Source: Fusobacterium sp.
GTDB lineage: Bacteria > Fusobacteriota > Fusobacteriia > Fusobacteriales > Fusobacteriaceae
Direction of reading: 5' to 3'
NCBI GenBank assembly: GCA_018457305.1
Contig: JAGYHM010000061.1
Location: 1-6,804, forward strand
Length of the DNA: 6,804 nucleotides
Shown: one piece after another, positions 1-5,686 of the stretch
Numbering within the stretch: position 1 is the stretch's first letter
How the letters are laid out: each line of letters starts with the position of its first letter
Made by a program: the position numbers and the translations under genes
The notes under the pieces: model-generated
Told to the model about the DNA's origin: nothing
Database searches by the model: none
Seen by the model: only the letters and a program-made list of their open reading frames with translations

Positions 1-103
1 TAGAATAAATTGTCCCCTTTTCTAATTTTATAACTTCTGCCTTTTCTTCTGCATAAAGATTAGCACATATCAAAATAAACGATAAAATTAAAGTTTTTTT
101 CAT
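1..103 (-). CDS. Exported protein, N-terminal fragment with signal peptide (cut by window edge)
   Basis: Only the first 34 codons are in the window; the gene continues beyond position 1. The start is ATG at 103-101, preceded by GGAGG (109-113) five bases upstream. The translation begins MKKTLILSFILICANLYA, a textbook signal peptide: two lysines, a hydrophobic core, then an A-x-A-like LYA cleavage site before EEKAEV. No lipobox cysteine sits at the cleavage site, so this is an ordinary secreted, periplasmic or outer-membrane protein. The mature start, EEKAEVIKLEKGTIYS, looks like the lead-in of TonB-dependent outer-membrane receptors, where a short charged stretch precedes a conserved T-[VI]-x-[ST] strand. 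With so few residues that is only a guess. It has its own promoter at 177-205. Confidence 0.8.
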   Translation of the reverse strand, partial: MKKTLILSFILICANLYAEEKAEVIKLEKGTIYS

Positions 104-166
104 TTTGTCCTCCATAAAAATTATTTTGTTTTATTTATTATTGAATATAGATAGTTCTATTAACTA

Positions 167-195
167 ACTATAATAAATACTATAAGTTTTATAGT
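167..195. repeat. ACTATAA repeat cluster with a perfect 7-bp dyad (candidate operator)
   Basis: ACTATAA occurs at 167-173 and 179-185 as direct repeats 12 bases apart. The reverse complement TTATAGT occurs at 189-195, so 179-195 is a perfect inverted repeat with a 3-base centre. A further small palindrome, ATAG-TT-CTAT, lies at 151-160. The 17-base dyad fills most of the spacer between the -35 and -10 boxes of the exported-protein promoter, the classic position for a repressor. The regulator is unknown; the motif is not an obvious Fur, Rex or CcpA consensus. In DNA this AT-rich some palindromes arise by chance, but the three-copy arrangement is less likely to. Confidence 0.45.
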
Positions 196-205
196 AAAAA
201 GTCAA
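177..205 (-). promoter_or_regulatory. Sigma70-type promoter of the exported-protein gene
   Basis: Read on the minus strand, TTGACT (205-200) is followed by a 17-base spacer and TAGTAT (182-177). This predicts a transcript start near 170 and a leader of about 67 bases before the ATG at 103. The -35 matches the consensus in five of six positions and the -10 in four of six. It lies between the stop of the upstream lipoprotein gene (233) and this gene, so the exported protein can be transcribed independently. Confidence 0.55.
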
Positions 206-232
206 GAGGAAAATTTTAAAATTTTAACTTTT

Positions 233-1030
233 TTAATCTTTTATTTTTTCTAAATTATCAAAGTCTAATTCTATATATTTATGAATTGTTTTTAATACTT
301 CACTAACTATTTCATATTTGCTAGGTACTTCTTTTTCTTCCTCATCATCTGGTATATTTATTCCCTTACTATTAGTAAAAGGTGAAAAATAATATGTTTT
401 CCATTTTTTTTCATACTTTTTATCTATATGTTTCTTATTCTCAAATAAAACTTCCCCACTTATATTAGAAACTAATTTATAACTTATAAAAAATTCTAAC
501 TTTGTTCTTTTTGAATAATTATTTTCATAATATGTTGTGTTCTCTATAGTTTCTTGATTATTAGAATTTTTAATTTTCTTTTTATAATTTCTAGGGAAAG
601 TTTTAACAGTAGTTTTTGGCTCTAAATACATAAAATCATCTATGTCTATATATAAAGTCGTATCTGGATTTCTTTCTCTTATTTTAAAATAAGTTTGGTC
701 TAAATTATTATATAAATAATCTTCCACATAATTTGAAAAATATCTATTTCCTCTTATATCAATATTATATGTTTTTTCTATTTTTTTATTTAATTCGGCA
801 ATTTTTTTGTCAATATTTTTTTTCATATCATAGTCAAAATTTAAAATATATTTATACAGATGATATTTTTTAATTTTATTTTTATAACTATCTTCTGTTA
901 TCATACTACTTCTTTTTACAATTTCTTTTGCAACTCTTTTTCCTCTCTCTTTATGTAATTTTCTATCTACTTTTATGCCTTGTAAATCTTTCTTAGTTTC
1001 TTCTGATAAATACAAAAAAGATTTTTCCAT
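233..1030 (-). CDS. C-terminal part of the split lipoprotein gene (265 residues from first ATG)
   Basis: This is the longest ATG-initiated reading of the downstream frame. The frame is open further upstream, to about 1123, and codes sensibly there (IELLEAYKDLYQKGIFYYTQKEDEEKLFL). No good ribosome binding site precedes ATG 1030, so an independent start here is doubtful. Residues 1-100 are highly charged and helical, with Lys-rich stretches such as KERGKRVAKEIVKRSS and DMKKNIDKKIAELNKKIEK. Residues 120-215 look beta-rich: TTLYIDIDDFMYLEP and KLEFFISYKLVSNISGEVLFENK. The latter recalls the strand-turn-strand pattern 'sYkLvd..tGevl' of periplasmic stress or assembly lipoproteins, but that is not an identification. 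The C-terminus is an acidic loop (DDEEEKE) and a final helix. No membrane segment is visible. Confidence 0.6.
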   Translation of the reverse strand: MEKSFLYLSEETKKDLQGIKVDRKLHKERGKRVAKEIVKRSSMITEDSYKNKIKKYHLYKYILNFDYDMKKNIDKKIAELNKKIEKTYNIDIRGNRYFSNYVEDYLYNNLDQTYFKIRERNPDTTLYIDIDDFMYLEPKTTVKTFPRNYKKKIKNSNNQETIENTTYYENNYSKRTKLEFFISYKLVSNISGEVLFENKKHIDKKYEKKWKTYYFSPFTNSKGINIPDDEEEKEVPSKYEIVSEVLKTIHKYIELDFDNLEKIKD

Positions 1031-1113
1031 TAAAAAAAGTTTTTCTTCATCTTCTTTTTGAGTATAATAAAAAATTCCCTTTTGATATAAATCTTTATAT
1101 GCTTCTAATAATT

Positions 1114-1269
1114 CTATATTTTTTTATTGATTTCAAAACTATTTTCTAATTTTTTTATAGCATAAATATAATTATTATGCTTAGCACTACTATATGCAGA
1201 ATAAATTGATAACTTTGTGCAAGAAATAAAAAATAATGTCAAAATTATAAAAATATAAATTTTTTTCAT
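1114..1269 (-). CDS. N-terminal lipoprotein fragment of the split gene
   Basis: This 51-residue reading begins MKKIYIFIILTLFFISC, a type II signal peptide with a lipobox-like FIS-C. The predicted lipidated cysteine is residue 17, so the product would be anchored in a membrane facing the periplasm. I chose ATG 1269 over ATG 1275 because AGGAGG (1284-1279) is nine bases from the former and only three from the latter. The fragment ends at a TAG just after the seven-A run. Ahead of the break it reads as an amphipathic helix pair of TPR-like character. As it stands, translation would give a short lipopeptide and leave the rest of the gene unread. Confidence 0.65.
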   Translation of the reverse strand: MKKIYIFIILTLFFISCTKLSIYSAYSSAKHNNYIYAIKKLENSFEINKKI

Positions 1270-1299
1270 TGTCATTACCCTCCTCTATTTTTATTTTTT

Positions 1300-1305
1300 A
1301 TTATA
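1300..1305 (-). promoter_or_regulatory. -10 box of the lipoprotein gene promoter
   Basis: On the minus strand a perfect TATAAT occupies 1305-1300, giving a predicted start near 1293 and a leader of about 24 bases to the ATG at 1269. The -35 region 17 bases upstream (TAGAAT) is poor and an eight-T tract lies between, so strength is uncertain. It sits well downstream of the etfA terminators, so the lipoprotein gene is a separate transcription unit. Confidence 0.5.
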
Positions 1306-1403
1306 CACCATCAAAAAAAATAATTCTATTTTTAATTTATTTATAAAAGTATAAACCTTTGCTAAAAAAGATTAAAAATAAAATAAATGCATTATTTCGC
1401 AAT

Positions 1404-1438
1404 AAAAAAGAGCGACCTGTGTCCTTCGGACTGGTCGC
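1404..1438 (-). terminator. Second, GC-rich Rho-independent terminator after etfA
   Basis: On the minus strand GCGACC (1438-1433) pairs with GGTCGC (1417-1412). Inside it, GTCC (1431-1428) pairs with GGAC (1424-1421) around a 3-base loop, with a small asymmetric internal loop between. The hairpin is followed at once by TC and six T (1409-1404). It is far more GC-rich than anything around it. It lies about 30 bases beyond the first terminator and is preceded by a G/A-rich stretch (GTGTGGGGAGAGAGG). It either backs up the first terminator or ends a small RNA released from the etfA 3' region. Confidence 0.8.
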
Positions 1439-1464
1439 CTCTCTCCCCACACAAATCAAATTAT

Positions 1465-1499
1465 AAAAAAATAGCCCTAAATAATAATATTTAGAGCTA
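1465..1499 (-). terminator. Rho-independent terminator of the bcd-etfB-etfA operon
   Basis: Starting 27 bases after the etfA stop, the minus strand reads TAGC (1499-1496), one mismatch, CTAAATA (1494-1488), a 4-base loop, TATTTAG (1483-1477), one mismatch and GCTA (1475-1472). It is followed directly by seven T (1471-1465). Stem, loop and T-tract are all in the right orientation for transcripts arriving from etfA and not for plus-strand transcripts. Confidence 0.85.
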
Positions 1500-1525
1500 C
1501 TCTTAAATAAACTTAATTTTGTTAA

Positions 1526-2662
1526 TTAGTCTCTATTTGCTATTTTAATACCTGAATCTTCAAGAGATGAAAGCGTAGATTTACTATATCCTTCTTTTTC
1601 TTCTTTTTCAGAAGTTAAACCATCTAATATATTTTCATAGTTAGATGCATCATCTTGTGATTTTTTATATTTTTGAATTTCTTCAGTTAATATAGGTAAT
1701 ACTTTGTGTAAATCTGCTACTATTCCTAAATCTGCTACTGAGAATATAGGTGCATATTTATCTTTGTTTATTGCAATGATGTATTCAGATTCTTCCATCC
1801 CTGCAACGTGTTGAATTGCTCCAGAAATTCCACATGCAAAATAGATTTCAGGTCTTACTGTTTTACCAGTTTGTCCTACTTGTCTATCATGAGGCATATT
1901 TCCAGCATCAACTTGTGCTCTTGAAGAAGAAACTGTTGCTCCAATTTCTGCTGCTAAATTTTCAAGAATTTCAAAGTTAGCTTTTGCTCCAACTCCTCTT
2001 CCTCCTGATACTAATATTTTAGCTTCAGAGATATCTACTTTATGTCCACCTTCTTTAACTACATCAAGAACTTTTACTTTCATTTTAGAAGTATCTATTT
2101 CAACAGCAAAGTTTACAACTTCTCCTGTTTTTCCTTCTAACTTAGGTAATTTTTTCATAACTCCTGGTCTTACAGTTGACATTTGTGGTCTATGATCAGG
2201 ACTGATGATAGTTGCCATTAAGTTTCCACCAAAAGCTGGTCTTGTCATCCATAATTGTTTATCTTCAGAAATTTCTAGTTTTGTACAGTCAGCTGTTAAT
2301 CCTGCTGTTACTCTTGAAGATACTCTAGGTGCTAAATCTCTTCCTATTGTAGTTGCTCCAAATAAAACTATTTCAGGTTTTTCAGCATTTACTACTGCTG
2401 ATAAAACTTGTGTATATGCTTCTGTATCATATAATTTTAATTCTGGTTTATCTATAACTAAAACTCTGTCAGCTCCATGTTCGATAAGTTGTTGGCTAAG
2501 CCCTCCAATATTATCTCCTAATAACACAGCTGTAACAGCTTTTGTTTCTAAATGTTCTGCTAATCTTGTAGCTTCTCCTAATAATTCCAATCCTACATTT
2601 TGTAAAACACCTTCTCTTTGTTCTGCAAATACTAGGATTCCTTTATAATCACTTAAATTCAT
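1526..2662 (-). CDS. etfA: Electron transfer flavoprotein subunit alpha, EtfA
   Basis: EtfA forms the FAD-binding heterodimer with EtfB that passes electrons to or from the acyl-CoA dehydrogenase encoded two genes upstream. It acts in the cytoplasm. The 378-residue product has the N-terminal alpha/beta domain (about 1-200, including GATTIGRDLAPRVSSRVTAG) and the C-terminal FAD domain. Visible FAD-binding elements are SGGRGVGAK (219-227), SSR (246-248), GQTGKTVRPE (263-272), GISGAIQHVAGM (278-289) and the family signature AINKDKYAPIFSVADLGIVAD (297-317). There is no extra ferredoxin domain at the N-terminus. The start is supported by AAGGAG about nine bases upstream; the etfB stop is 19 bases away, so the two are co-transcribed. 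Oddity: the family usually ends near KYKK (331-334), but here a hydrophilic 44-residue tail follows. Confidence 0.97.
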   Translation of the reverse strand: MNLSDYKGILVFAEQREGVLQNVGLELLGEATRLAEHLETKAVTAVLLGDNIGGLSQQLIEHGADRVLVIDKPELKLYDTEAYTQVLSAVVNAEKPEIVLFGATTIGRDLAPRVSSRVTAGLTADCTKLEISEDKQLWMTRPAFGGNLMATIISPDHRPQMSTVRPGVMKKLPKLEGKTGEVVNFAVEIDTSKMKVKVLDVVKEGGHKVDISEAKILVSGGRGVGAKANFEILENLAAEIGATVSSSRAQVDAGNMPHDRQVGQTGKTVRPEIYFACGISGAIQHVAGMEESEYIIAINKDKYAPIFSVADLGIVADLHKVLPILTEEIQKYKKSQDDASNYENILDGLTSEKEEKEGYSKSTLSSLEDSGIKIANRD

Positions 2663-2681
2663 ATTTTTTTTCTCCTTTATT

Positions 2682-3467
2682 TTAGATTATAAATTTCTCT
2701 TTTAATTTTTCTAATATAATTCCAGCTGCTTCTCTTGCATCAACTTCATGTAATACTCCAGGTTCTTTTGCACCTTTTGTAAATGATTTTTTAACTTTAG
2801 TTGGTGATCCTGCAAGACCTATTTTAGCTGGGTCTACTTCTATATCATCAAAAGTCCAAGTTTCTACTTCTTTATCAAATACTTCAACTATGTTTCCAAC
2901 TCTCATATATCTTGGTTGGTTAGCTTCAGCAAGTACAGTTACTAATGCAGGTAATTCTACATTTAATAAATAGTATCCATCTTCATTAGCTCTTTTTATT
3001 GTAAGAGATTTACTTGCTTCATCATATTTCATTTCTTTTACATAAGAAACTTGTGGTAATCCTAAATGTTCTGCTATTTGTGGACCAACTTGTGCAGTAT
3101 CTCCATCTATTGCTTGTCTTCCTGCAATGATTAAGTCTGCGTCAATTTTTCTTAATGCAGCAGCTAGTGTATTAGAAGTAGCTAATGTATCAGCTCCTCC
3201 AAATTTTCTATCTGTTAAAAGTATAGCTCTGTCAACACCCATTGCATAAGCTTCTCTTAATATAGCTTCAGCTTGAGGTGGTCCCATAGTTATAACAGTT
3301 ACATGTGCTCCATATAAATCTTTTAATTTTAATGCTTCTTCCAAACCACCTTTATCATCAGGATTCATTATACTAGGAACTCCATCTCTGATAAGTGTTC
3401 CTTTTACTGGATCTAGTTTGATTTCAGTTGTATCTGGAACTTGTTTTATACAAACTACTATTTTCAT
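2682..3467 (-). CDS. etfB: Electron transfer flavoprotein subunit beta, EtfB
   Basis: This is the small ETF subunit, 261 residues, of the usual length for the family. It begins MKIVVCIKQVPDTTEIKLD; the CIKQVPD motif is typical. RDGVPSIMNPDDKGGLEEALKLKD (27-50) lines the nucleotide site. AGRQAIDGDTAQVGPQIAEHLGLP (115-138) contains the beta-subunit signature and a phosphate-binding DGDTAQVGP loop. In human-type ETF the beta subunit binds AMP, whereas in clostridial Bcd-linked ETFs this site holds a second, bifurcating FAD. The VPDT and DGDTAQVGP elements resemble the latter, but I infer this rather than prove it. The ATG at 3467 follows GGAGG by eight bases, and bcd ends 22 bases upstream. It works with EtfA and Bcd in the reduction of crotonyl-CoA to butyryl-CoA. 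Confidence 0.97.
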   Translation of the reverse strand: MKIVVCIKQVPDTTEIKLDPVKGTLIRDGVPSIMNPDDKGGLEEALKLKDLYGAHVTVITMGPPQAEAILREAYAMGVDRAILLTDRKFGGADTLATSNTLAAALRKIDADLIIAGRQAIDGDTAQVGPQIAEHLGLPQVSYVKEMKYDEASKSLTIKRANEDGYYLLNVELPALVTVLAEANQPRYMRVGNIVEVFDKEVETWTFDDIEVDPAKIGLAGSPTKVKKSFTKGAKEPGVLHEVDAREAAGIILEKLKEKFII

Positions 3468-3489
3468 CTTTTAATCCTCCACCTCGTAA

Positions 3490-4635
3490 TTATTTTATTA
3501 TATTTGCTGCAATAACCATTCTTTGAACTTCTGAAGTTCCTTCATAAATTTCAGTTATCTTAGCATCTCTCATCATTCTTTCTACTGGATATTCTCTTGT
3601 GTATCCATATCCACCAAATATTTGAACAGCTTTAGTTGTAACTTCCATAGCTGTTTCAGCTGCAAACAGTTTAGCTCTTGCAGCATCTAAAGAATAAGGT
3701 AATTTATTACTTTCTCTAAATGCAGCTTTATATACTAATAATCTTGCTGCTTCTACTTTTACATCCATATTTGCTATTTGGAATTGAGTATTTTGGAATT
3801 TAGCTAATGATCTTCCAAATTGTTTTCTTTCTTTTGCATATCCGATAGCTTCATCTAAAGCTCCTGCTGCAATTCCTAATGCTTGAGATGCAATTCCTAT
3901 TCTTCCACCATCAAGTGTCATCATAGCAATTTTAAATCCTTTTCCTTTGTCTCCTAATAAATTTTCTTTAGGTATTCTTGCATTTTCAAATATCAATTCA
4001 CAAGTTGCAGAACCTTTAATTCCTAATTTCTTTTCTTTTTTTCCAATTGAGAAACCAGGTGTAGTAGATTCAACTATGAATGCAGATATTCCTTTAAGTC
4101 CTTTTGATTTATCAGTCATAGCAAATACAACATATACATTTGCATATCCAGCATTTGTTATGAATATTTTAGAACCATTTAATACCCATTCATTTGTTTC
4201 TTTGTCTAACACTGCAGTTGTTTGTTGTCCAGCAGCATCAGTTCCTGCATTTGGTTCAGTAAGACCGAATGCTCCGATCCATTCTCCACTTGCCATTTTT
4301 GGTAAATATTTTTGTTTTTGTTTTTCATTACCAAATTTTAAAATTGGCCATGTTCCTAAAGATGTGTGAGCTGAAACTATAACTCCTGTTGTTCCACATG
4401 CTTTTGATAGTTCTTCAACTGCCATAGCATACATTAAATAGTCTCCTCCTGCTCCACCATATTCTTTTGGTACAGGTATTCCCATAAGTCCTATTTCAGC
4501 CATTTTTTTAACTGTTTCTTCTGGGAATCTTTCGTTCTCGTCAACCTCCTCAGCGATAGGTTTTACTTCCTTTTCAACAAATTCTCTAATCATTTGTCTG
4601 AAAAGTTCATGTGTTTTAGGTACATTGAATTCCAT
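3490..4635 (-). CDS. bcd: Short-chain acyl-CoA dehydrogenase, probably butyryl-CoA dehydrogenase
   Basis: This 381-residue FAD enzyme of the acyl-CoA dehydrogenase family probably catalyses crotonyl-CoA to butyryl-CoA in butyrate fermentation, with EtfAB as electron partner. The N-terminal helical domain runs to about 120. Signature 1 is GLTEPNAGTDAAG (124-136), the middle beta domain carries WVLNGSKIFITNA (150-162), and the C-terminal helical domain has KERKQFGRSL (268-277). It ends with QIFGGYGYTREYPVERMMRDAKITEIYEGTSEVQR. Glu365 in IYEGT is the expected catalytic base, at the position used by bacterial butyryl-CoA and short-chain enzymes. An upstream in-frame ATG at 4686 is rejected: it lies at or above the promoter -10 box and has no binding site, whereas ATG 4635 has AGGAGG six bases upstream. 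It is first in the bcd-etfB-etfA operon. Glutaryl-CoA or another short-chain substrate cannot be excluded from sequence alone. Confidence 0.95.
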   Translation of the reverse strand: MEFNVPKTHELFRQMIREFVEKEVKPIAEEVDENERFPEETVKKMAEIGLMGIPVPKEYGGAGGDYLMYAMAVEELSKACGTTGVIVSAHTSLGTWPILKFGNEKQKQKYLPKMASGEWIGAFGLTEPNAGTDAAGQQTTAVLDKETNEWVLNGSKIFITNAGYANVYVVFAMTDKSKGLKGISAFIVESTTPGFSIGKKEKKLGIKGSATCELIFENARIPKENLLGDKGKGFKIAMMTLDGGRIGIASQALGIAAGALDEAIGYAKERKQFGRSLAKFQNTQFQIANMDVKVEAARLLVYKAAFRESNKLPYSLDAARAKLFAAETAMEVTTKAVQIFGGYGYTREYPVERMMRDAKITEIYEGTSEVQRMVIAANIIK

Positions 4636-4641
4636 TATCTT

Positions 4642-4647
4642 CCTCCT
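4642..4647 (-). promoter_or_regulatory. Ribosome binding site that fixes the bcd start
   Basis: A perfect AGGAGG on the minus strand (4647-4642), six bases from ATG 4635. It decides the start in favour of MEFNVPKTHE over the 17-residue longer reading from 4686. Confidence 0.9.
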
Positions 4648-4670
4648 CATCATGGATTTATAAAAACTTT

Positions 4671-4687
4671 GATGATATTTTAACATC
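4671..4687. promoter_or_regulatory. Imperfect dyad over the bcd -10 box (candidate operator)
   Basis: The 17 bases GATGTTAAAATATCATC (minus strand) form an inverted repeat: outer arms GATG/CATC match perfectly, and inner TA/TA match with one mismatch between. It overlaps the -10 element exactly, where a bound repressor would block RNA polymerase. It is not the Rex consensus often seen before bcd genes, although it contains the half-site-like TGTTAA. Function is inferred only from position and symmetry. Confidence 0.35.
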
Positions 4688-4706
4688 TATACATTATTTC
4701 TGTCAA
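4677..4706 (-). promoter_or_regulatory. Promoter of the bcd-etfB-etfA operon
   Basis: On the minus strand a consensus TTGACA (4706-4701) is separated by 18 bases from TAAAAT (4682-4677), which matches TATAAT in five of six positions. The predicted transcript start is near 4670, leaving a leader of about 35 bases. A strong promoter fits a central energy-metabolism operon. Confidence 0.75.
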
Positions 4707-4805
4707 CACCTTTTATAAATTTTAATTTGTTTAGTTTTTTAGTATTTTTTGTTCATAAATAAAGGGCTTTTTTATTTTTTTCTTAATAATTTTTCTTAAA
4801 TAGTG

Positions 4806-4814
4806 TGTTATAAT
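4806..4814 (+). promoter_or_regulatory. Extended -10 promoter of the methyltransferase gene
   Basis: TGT followed by a perfect TATAAT (4809-4814) makes an extended -10 element. The -35 region 17 bases upstream (ATAATT) is poor, as is common for extended -10 promoters. The predicted start is near 4821, giving a leader of about 29 bases. The region 4707-4805 between this and the divergent bcd promoter is AT-rich, and I see no gene in it. Confidence 0.6.
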
Positions 4815-4849
4815 TAAGTTGTTGAAAGAATATATAAGGATGTGTAAAA

Positions 4850-5632
4850 ATGTCAGATAAAAATAATTTAAATAATATTAAAGAGAATATAAATAAAAAT
4901 GAATTGGAAAGTATTATTCCACTATTAAATAAAAATTTAAAAATTATTCAAAGAAGTGATTTTTTTAATTTTTCTATTGACTCTCTTTTAATTTCTGAAT
5001 TTTTAAATATCAGTAAAAATACAAAAAAAATTGTAGATTTAGGAACTGGAAATGCTGCTATTCCACTATTTTTATCAAAAAAAATAAATTTACAAAATTT
5101 AAAAATTTATGGAATAGAAATTCAAAAAGTTTCTGCTGACTTAGCCAAAAGAAATATTGAAATAAATGGGCTTAGTGAAACTATACAAATTATATATGAT
5201 AATATGAAAAATTATTTAAAATATTTCACTAAGGGAAGTGTTGATATTGTGGTATCAAATCCACCGTTCTTTAAAGTAAATGAAAATTCTAATTTTTTTA
5301 ATGAAAAAGAAAGTTTAACTATTGCTAGACACGAAATTGAAATTACTTTAGAGGAACTTATAGAAATAAGTTTTAATCTTTTAAAAGATAGAGGTTATTT
5401 TTATCTTGTCCATAGAGCAGATAGACTTTCAGATATTTTAAACTTATTAAAAAAATATTCACTAGAAGCAAAGAGAATAAAATTTTGCTATACTACATCT
5501 GAAAAAAATGCTAAAATCGTTTTAATTGAAGCAATAAAAAATGGTAAATCAGGTTTAACTATTCTTCCACCACTTGTTATCAATAAAAAAAATGGAGAAT
5601 ATACTGATGAAGTTTTAGAGATGTTTAAATGA
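4850..5632 (+). CDS. trmN6: TrmN6-type tRNA (adenine-N6) methyltransferase
   Basis: This is a class I S-adenosylmethionine-dependent methyltransferase of the COG4123 family, whose E. coli member methylates A37 of tRNA1(Val); it is cytoplasmic. It has 260 residues, close to the family length. The entry motif QRSDFFNFSIDSLLISEF (34-51) matches the family's F.f..DsvLLa.F pattern. SAM motif I is VDLGTGNAAIPLFL (62-75), the acidic end of strand 2 is GIEIQ (88-92), and the catalytic N6-adenine motif is NPPF (137-140). ARHE (159-162), the HRADRLSDI stretch (188-196) and the C-terminal LPPLVINKKNGEYTDEV (239-255) are also family features. The first 20 residues are a poorly conserved Asn/Lys-rich lead. 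A weak AAGGA lies nine bases before the ATG. The exact tRNA substrate is not shown by sequence. The next gene starts 54 bases later without a clear terminator. Confidence 0.88.
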   Translation: MSDKNNLNNIKENINKNELESIIPLLNKNLKIIQRSDFFNFSIDSLLISEFLNISKNTKKIVDLGTGNAAIPLFLSKKINLQNLKIYGIEIQKVSADLAKRNIEINGLSETIQIIYDNMKNYLKYFTKGSVDIVVSNPPFFKVNENSNFFNEKESLTIARHEIEITLEELIEISFNLLKDRGYFYLVHRADRLSDILNLLKKYSLEAKRIKFCYTTSEKNAKIVLIEAIKNGKSGLTILPPLVINKKNGEYTDEVLEMFK

Positions 5633-5676
5633 TATTTAAATAATTTTTAAAAATTTAAAGAATTTAAAAATATTTT

Positions 5677-5681
5677 GAGGG
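5677..5681 (+). promoter_or_regulatory. Ribosome binding site deciding the ThrE-family start
   Basis: GAGGG lies five bases before ATG 5687. The alternative TTG start at 5675 overlaps this site and has no site of its own, so ATG 5687 is preferred. Confidence 0.75.
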
Positions 5682-5686
5682 AAAAT

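Larger units (their letters stand above)
233..1269 (-). pseudogene. Hypothetical lipoprotein gene split by a -1 frameshift at a poly-A run
   Basis: Two open stretches on the minus strand together look like one gene. The first starts at ATG 1269 and encodes a lipoprotein signal ending at Cys17. It runs in frame to a TAG at 1116-1114. The second frame opens right after a TAA at 1126-1124 and continues to the stop at 233. Both cross the same seven-A run (1125-1119). Adding one A would give a continuous protein of about 345 residues reading ...EINKKNIELLEAYKD.... The restored N-terminal third is helical and has a TPR-like look (NNYIYAIKKLENSFEINKKN), followed by a lysine/glutamate-rich coiled section and a C-terminal beta-rich section. 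I recognise no family. The break may be a true mutation, a sequencing error in a homopolymer, phase variation, or a site of -1 ribosomal or transcriptional slippage. Confidence 0.75.

Noticed and set aside
214..229. A/T-only palindrome just after the lipoprotein gene stop, as a terminator
   Set aside because: The stem has no G or C and no clear T-tract follows on the minus strand; not strong enough to call.
1340..1355. TTTATA-AAAG-TATAAA inverted repeat upstream of the lipoprotein promoter
   Set aside because: Short and entirely A/T in the arms, so expected by chance in this composition; too far from the -10 to argue for an operator.
2205..2648. Plus-strand open frame of 147 codons
   Set aside because: Antisense shadow of etfA; composition is Ser/Thr/Pro/Asn-rich from reversed codons, with no ribosome binding site or family resemblance.
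3947..4369. Plus-strand open frame of 140 codons
   Set aside because: Antisense shadow of bcd, which is unmistakably the coding strand.
4636..4686. Seventeen extra N-terminal residues on bcd from ATG 4686
   Set aside because: That ATG sits at or upstream of the -10 box, so it would not be on the transcript; it has no ribosome binding site, and the extension (MLKYHQSFYKSMMRRKI) is unlike the family's N-terminus.
4755..4781. AAATAAAGGGC...TTTTATTT hairpin between the divergent promoters
   Set aside because: It would only form a weak A/T stem, and no plus-strand gene ends upstream that needs terminating.
5642..5655. AATTTTTAAAAATT palindrome between the methyltransferase and ThrE genes
   Set aside because: No loop, no GC in the stem and no T-tract after it; ordinary AT-rich spacer, not a terminator.
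5675..5686. TTG start for the ThrE-domain protein
   Set aside because: The TTG overlaps the GAGGG ribosome binding site that serves ATG 5687.
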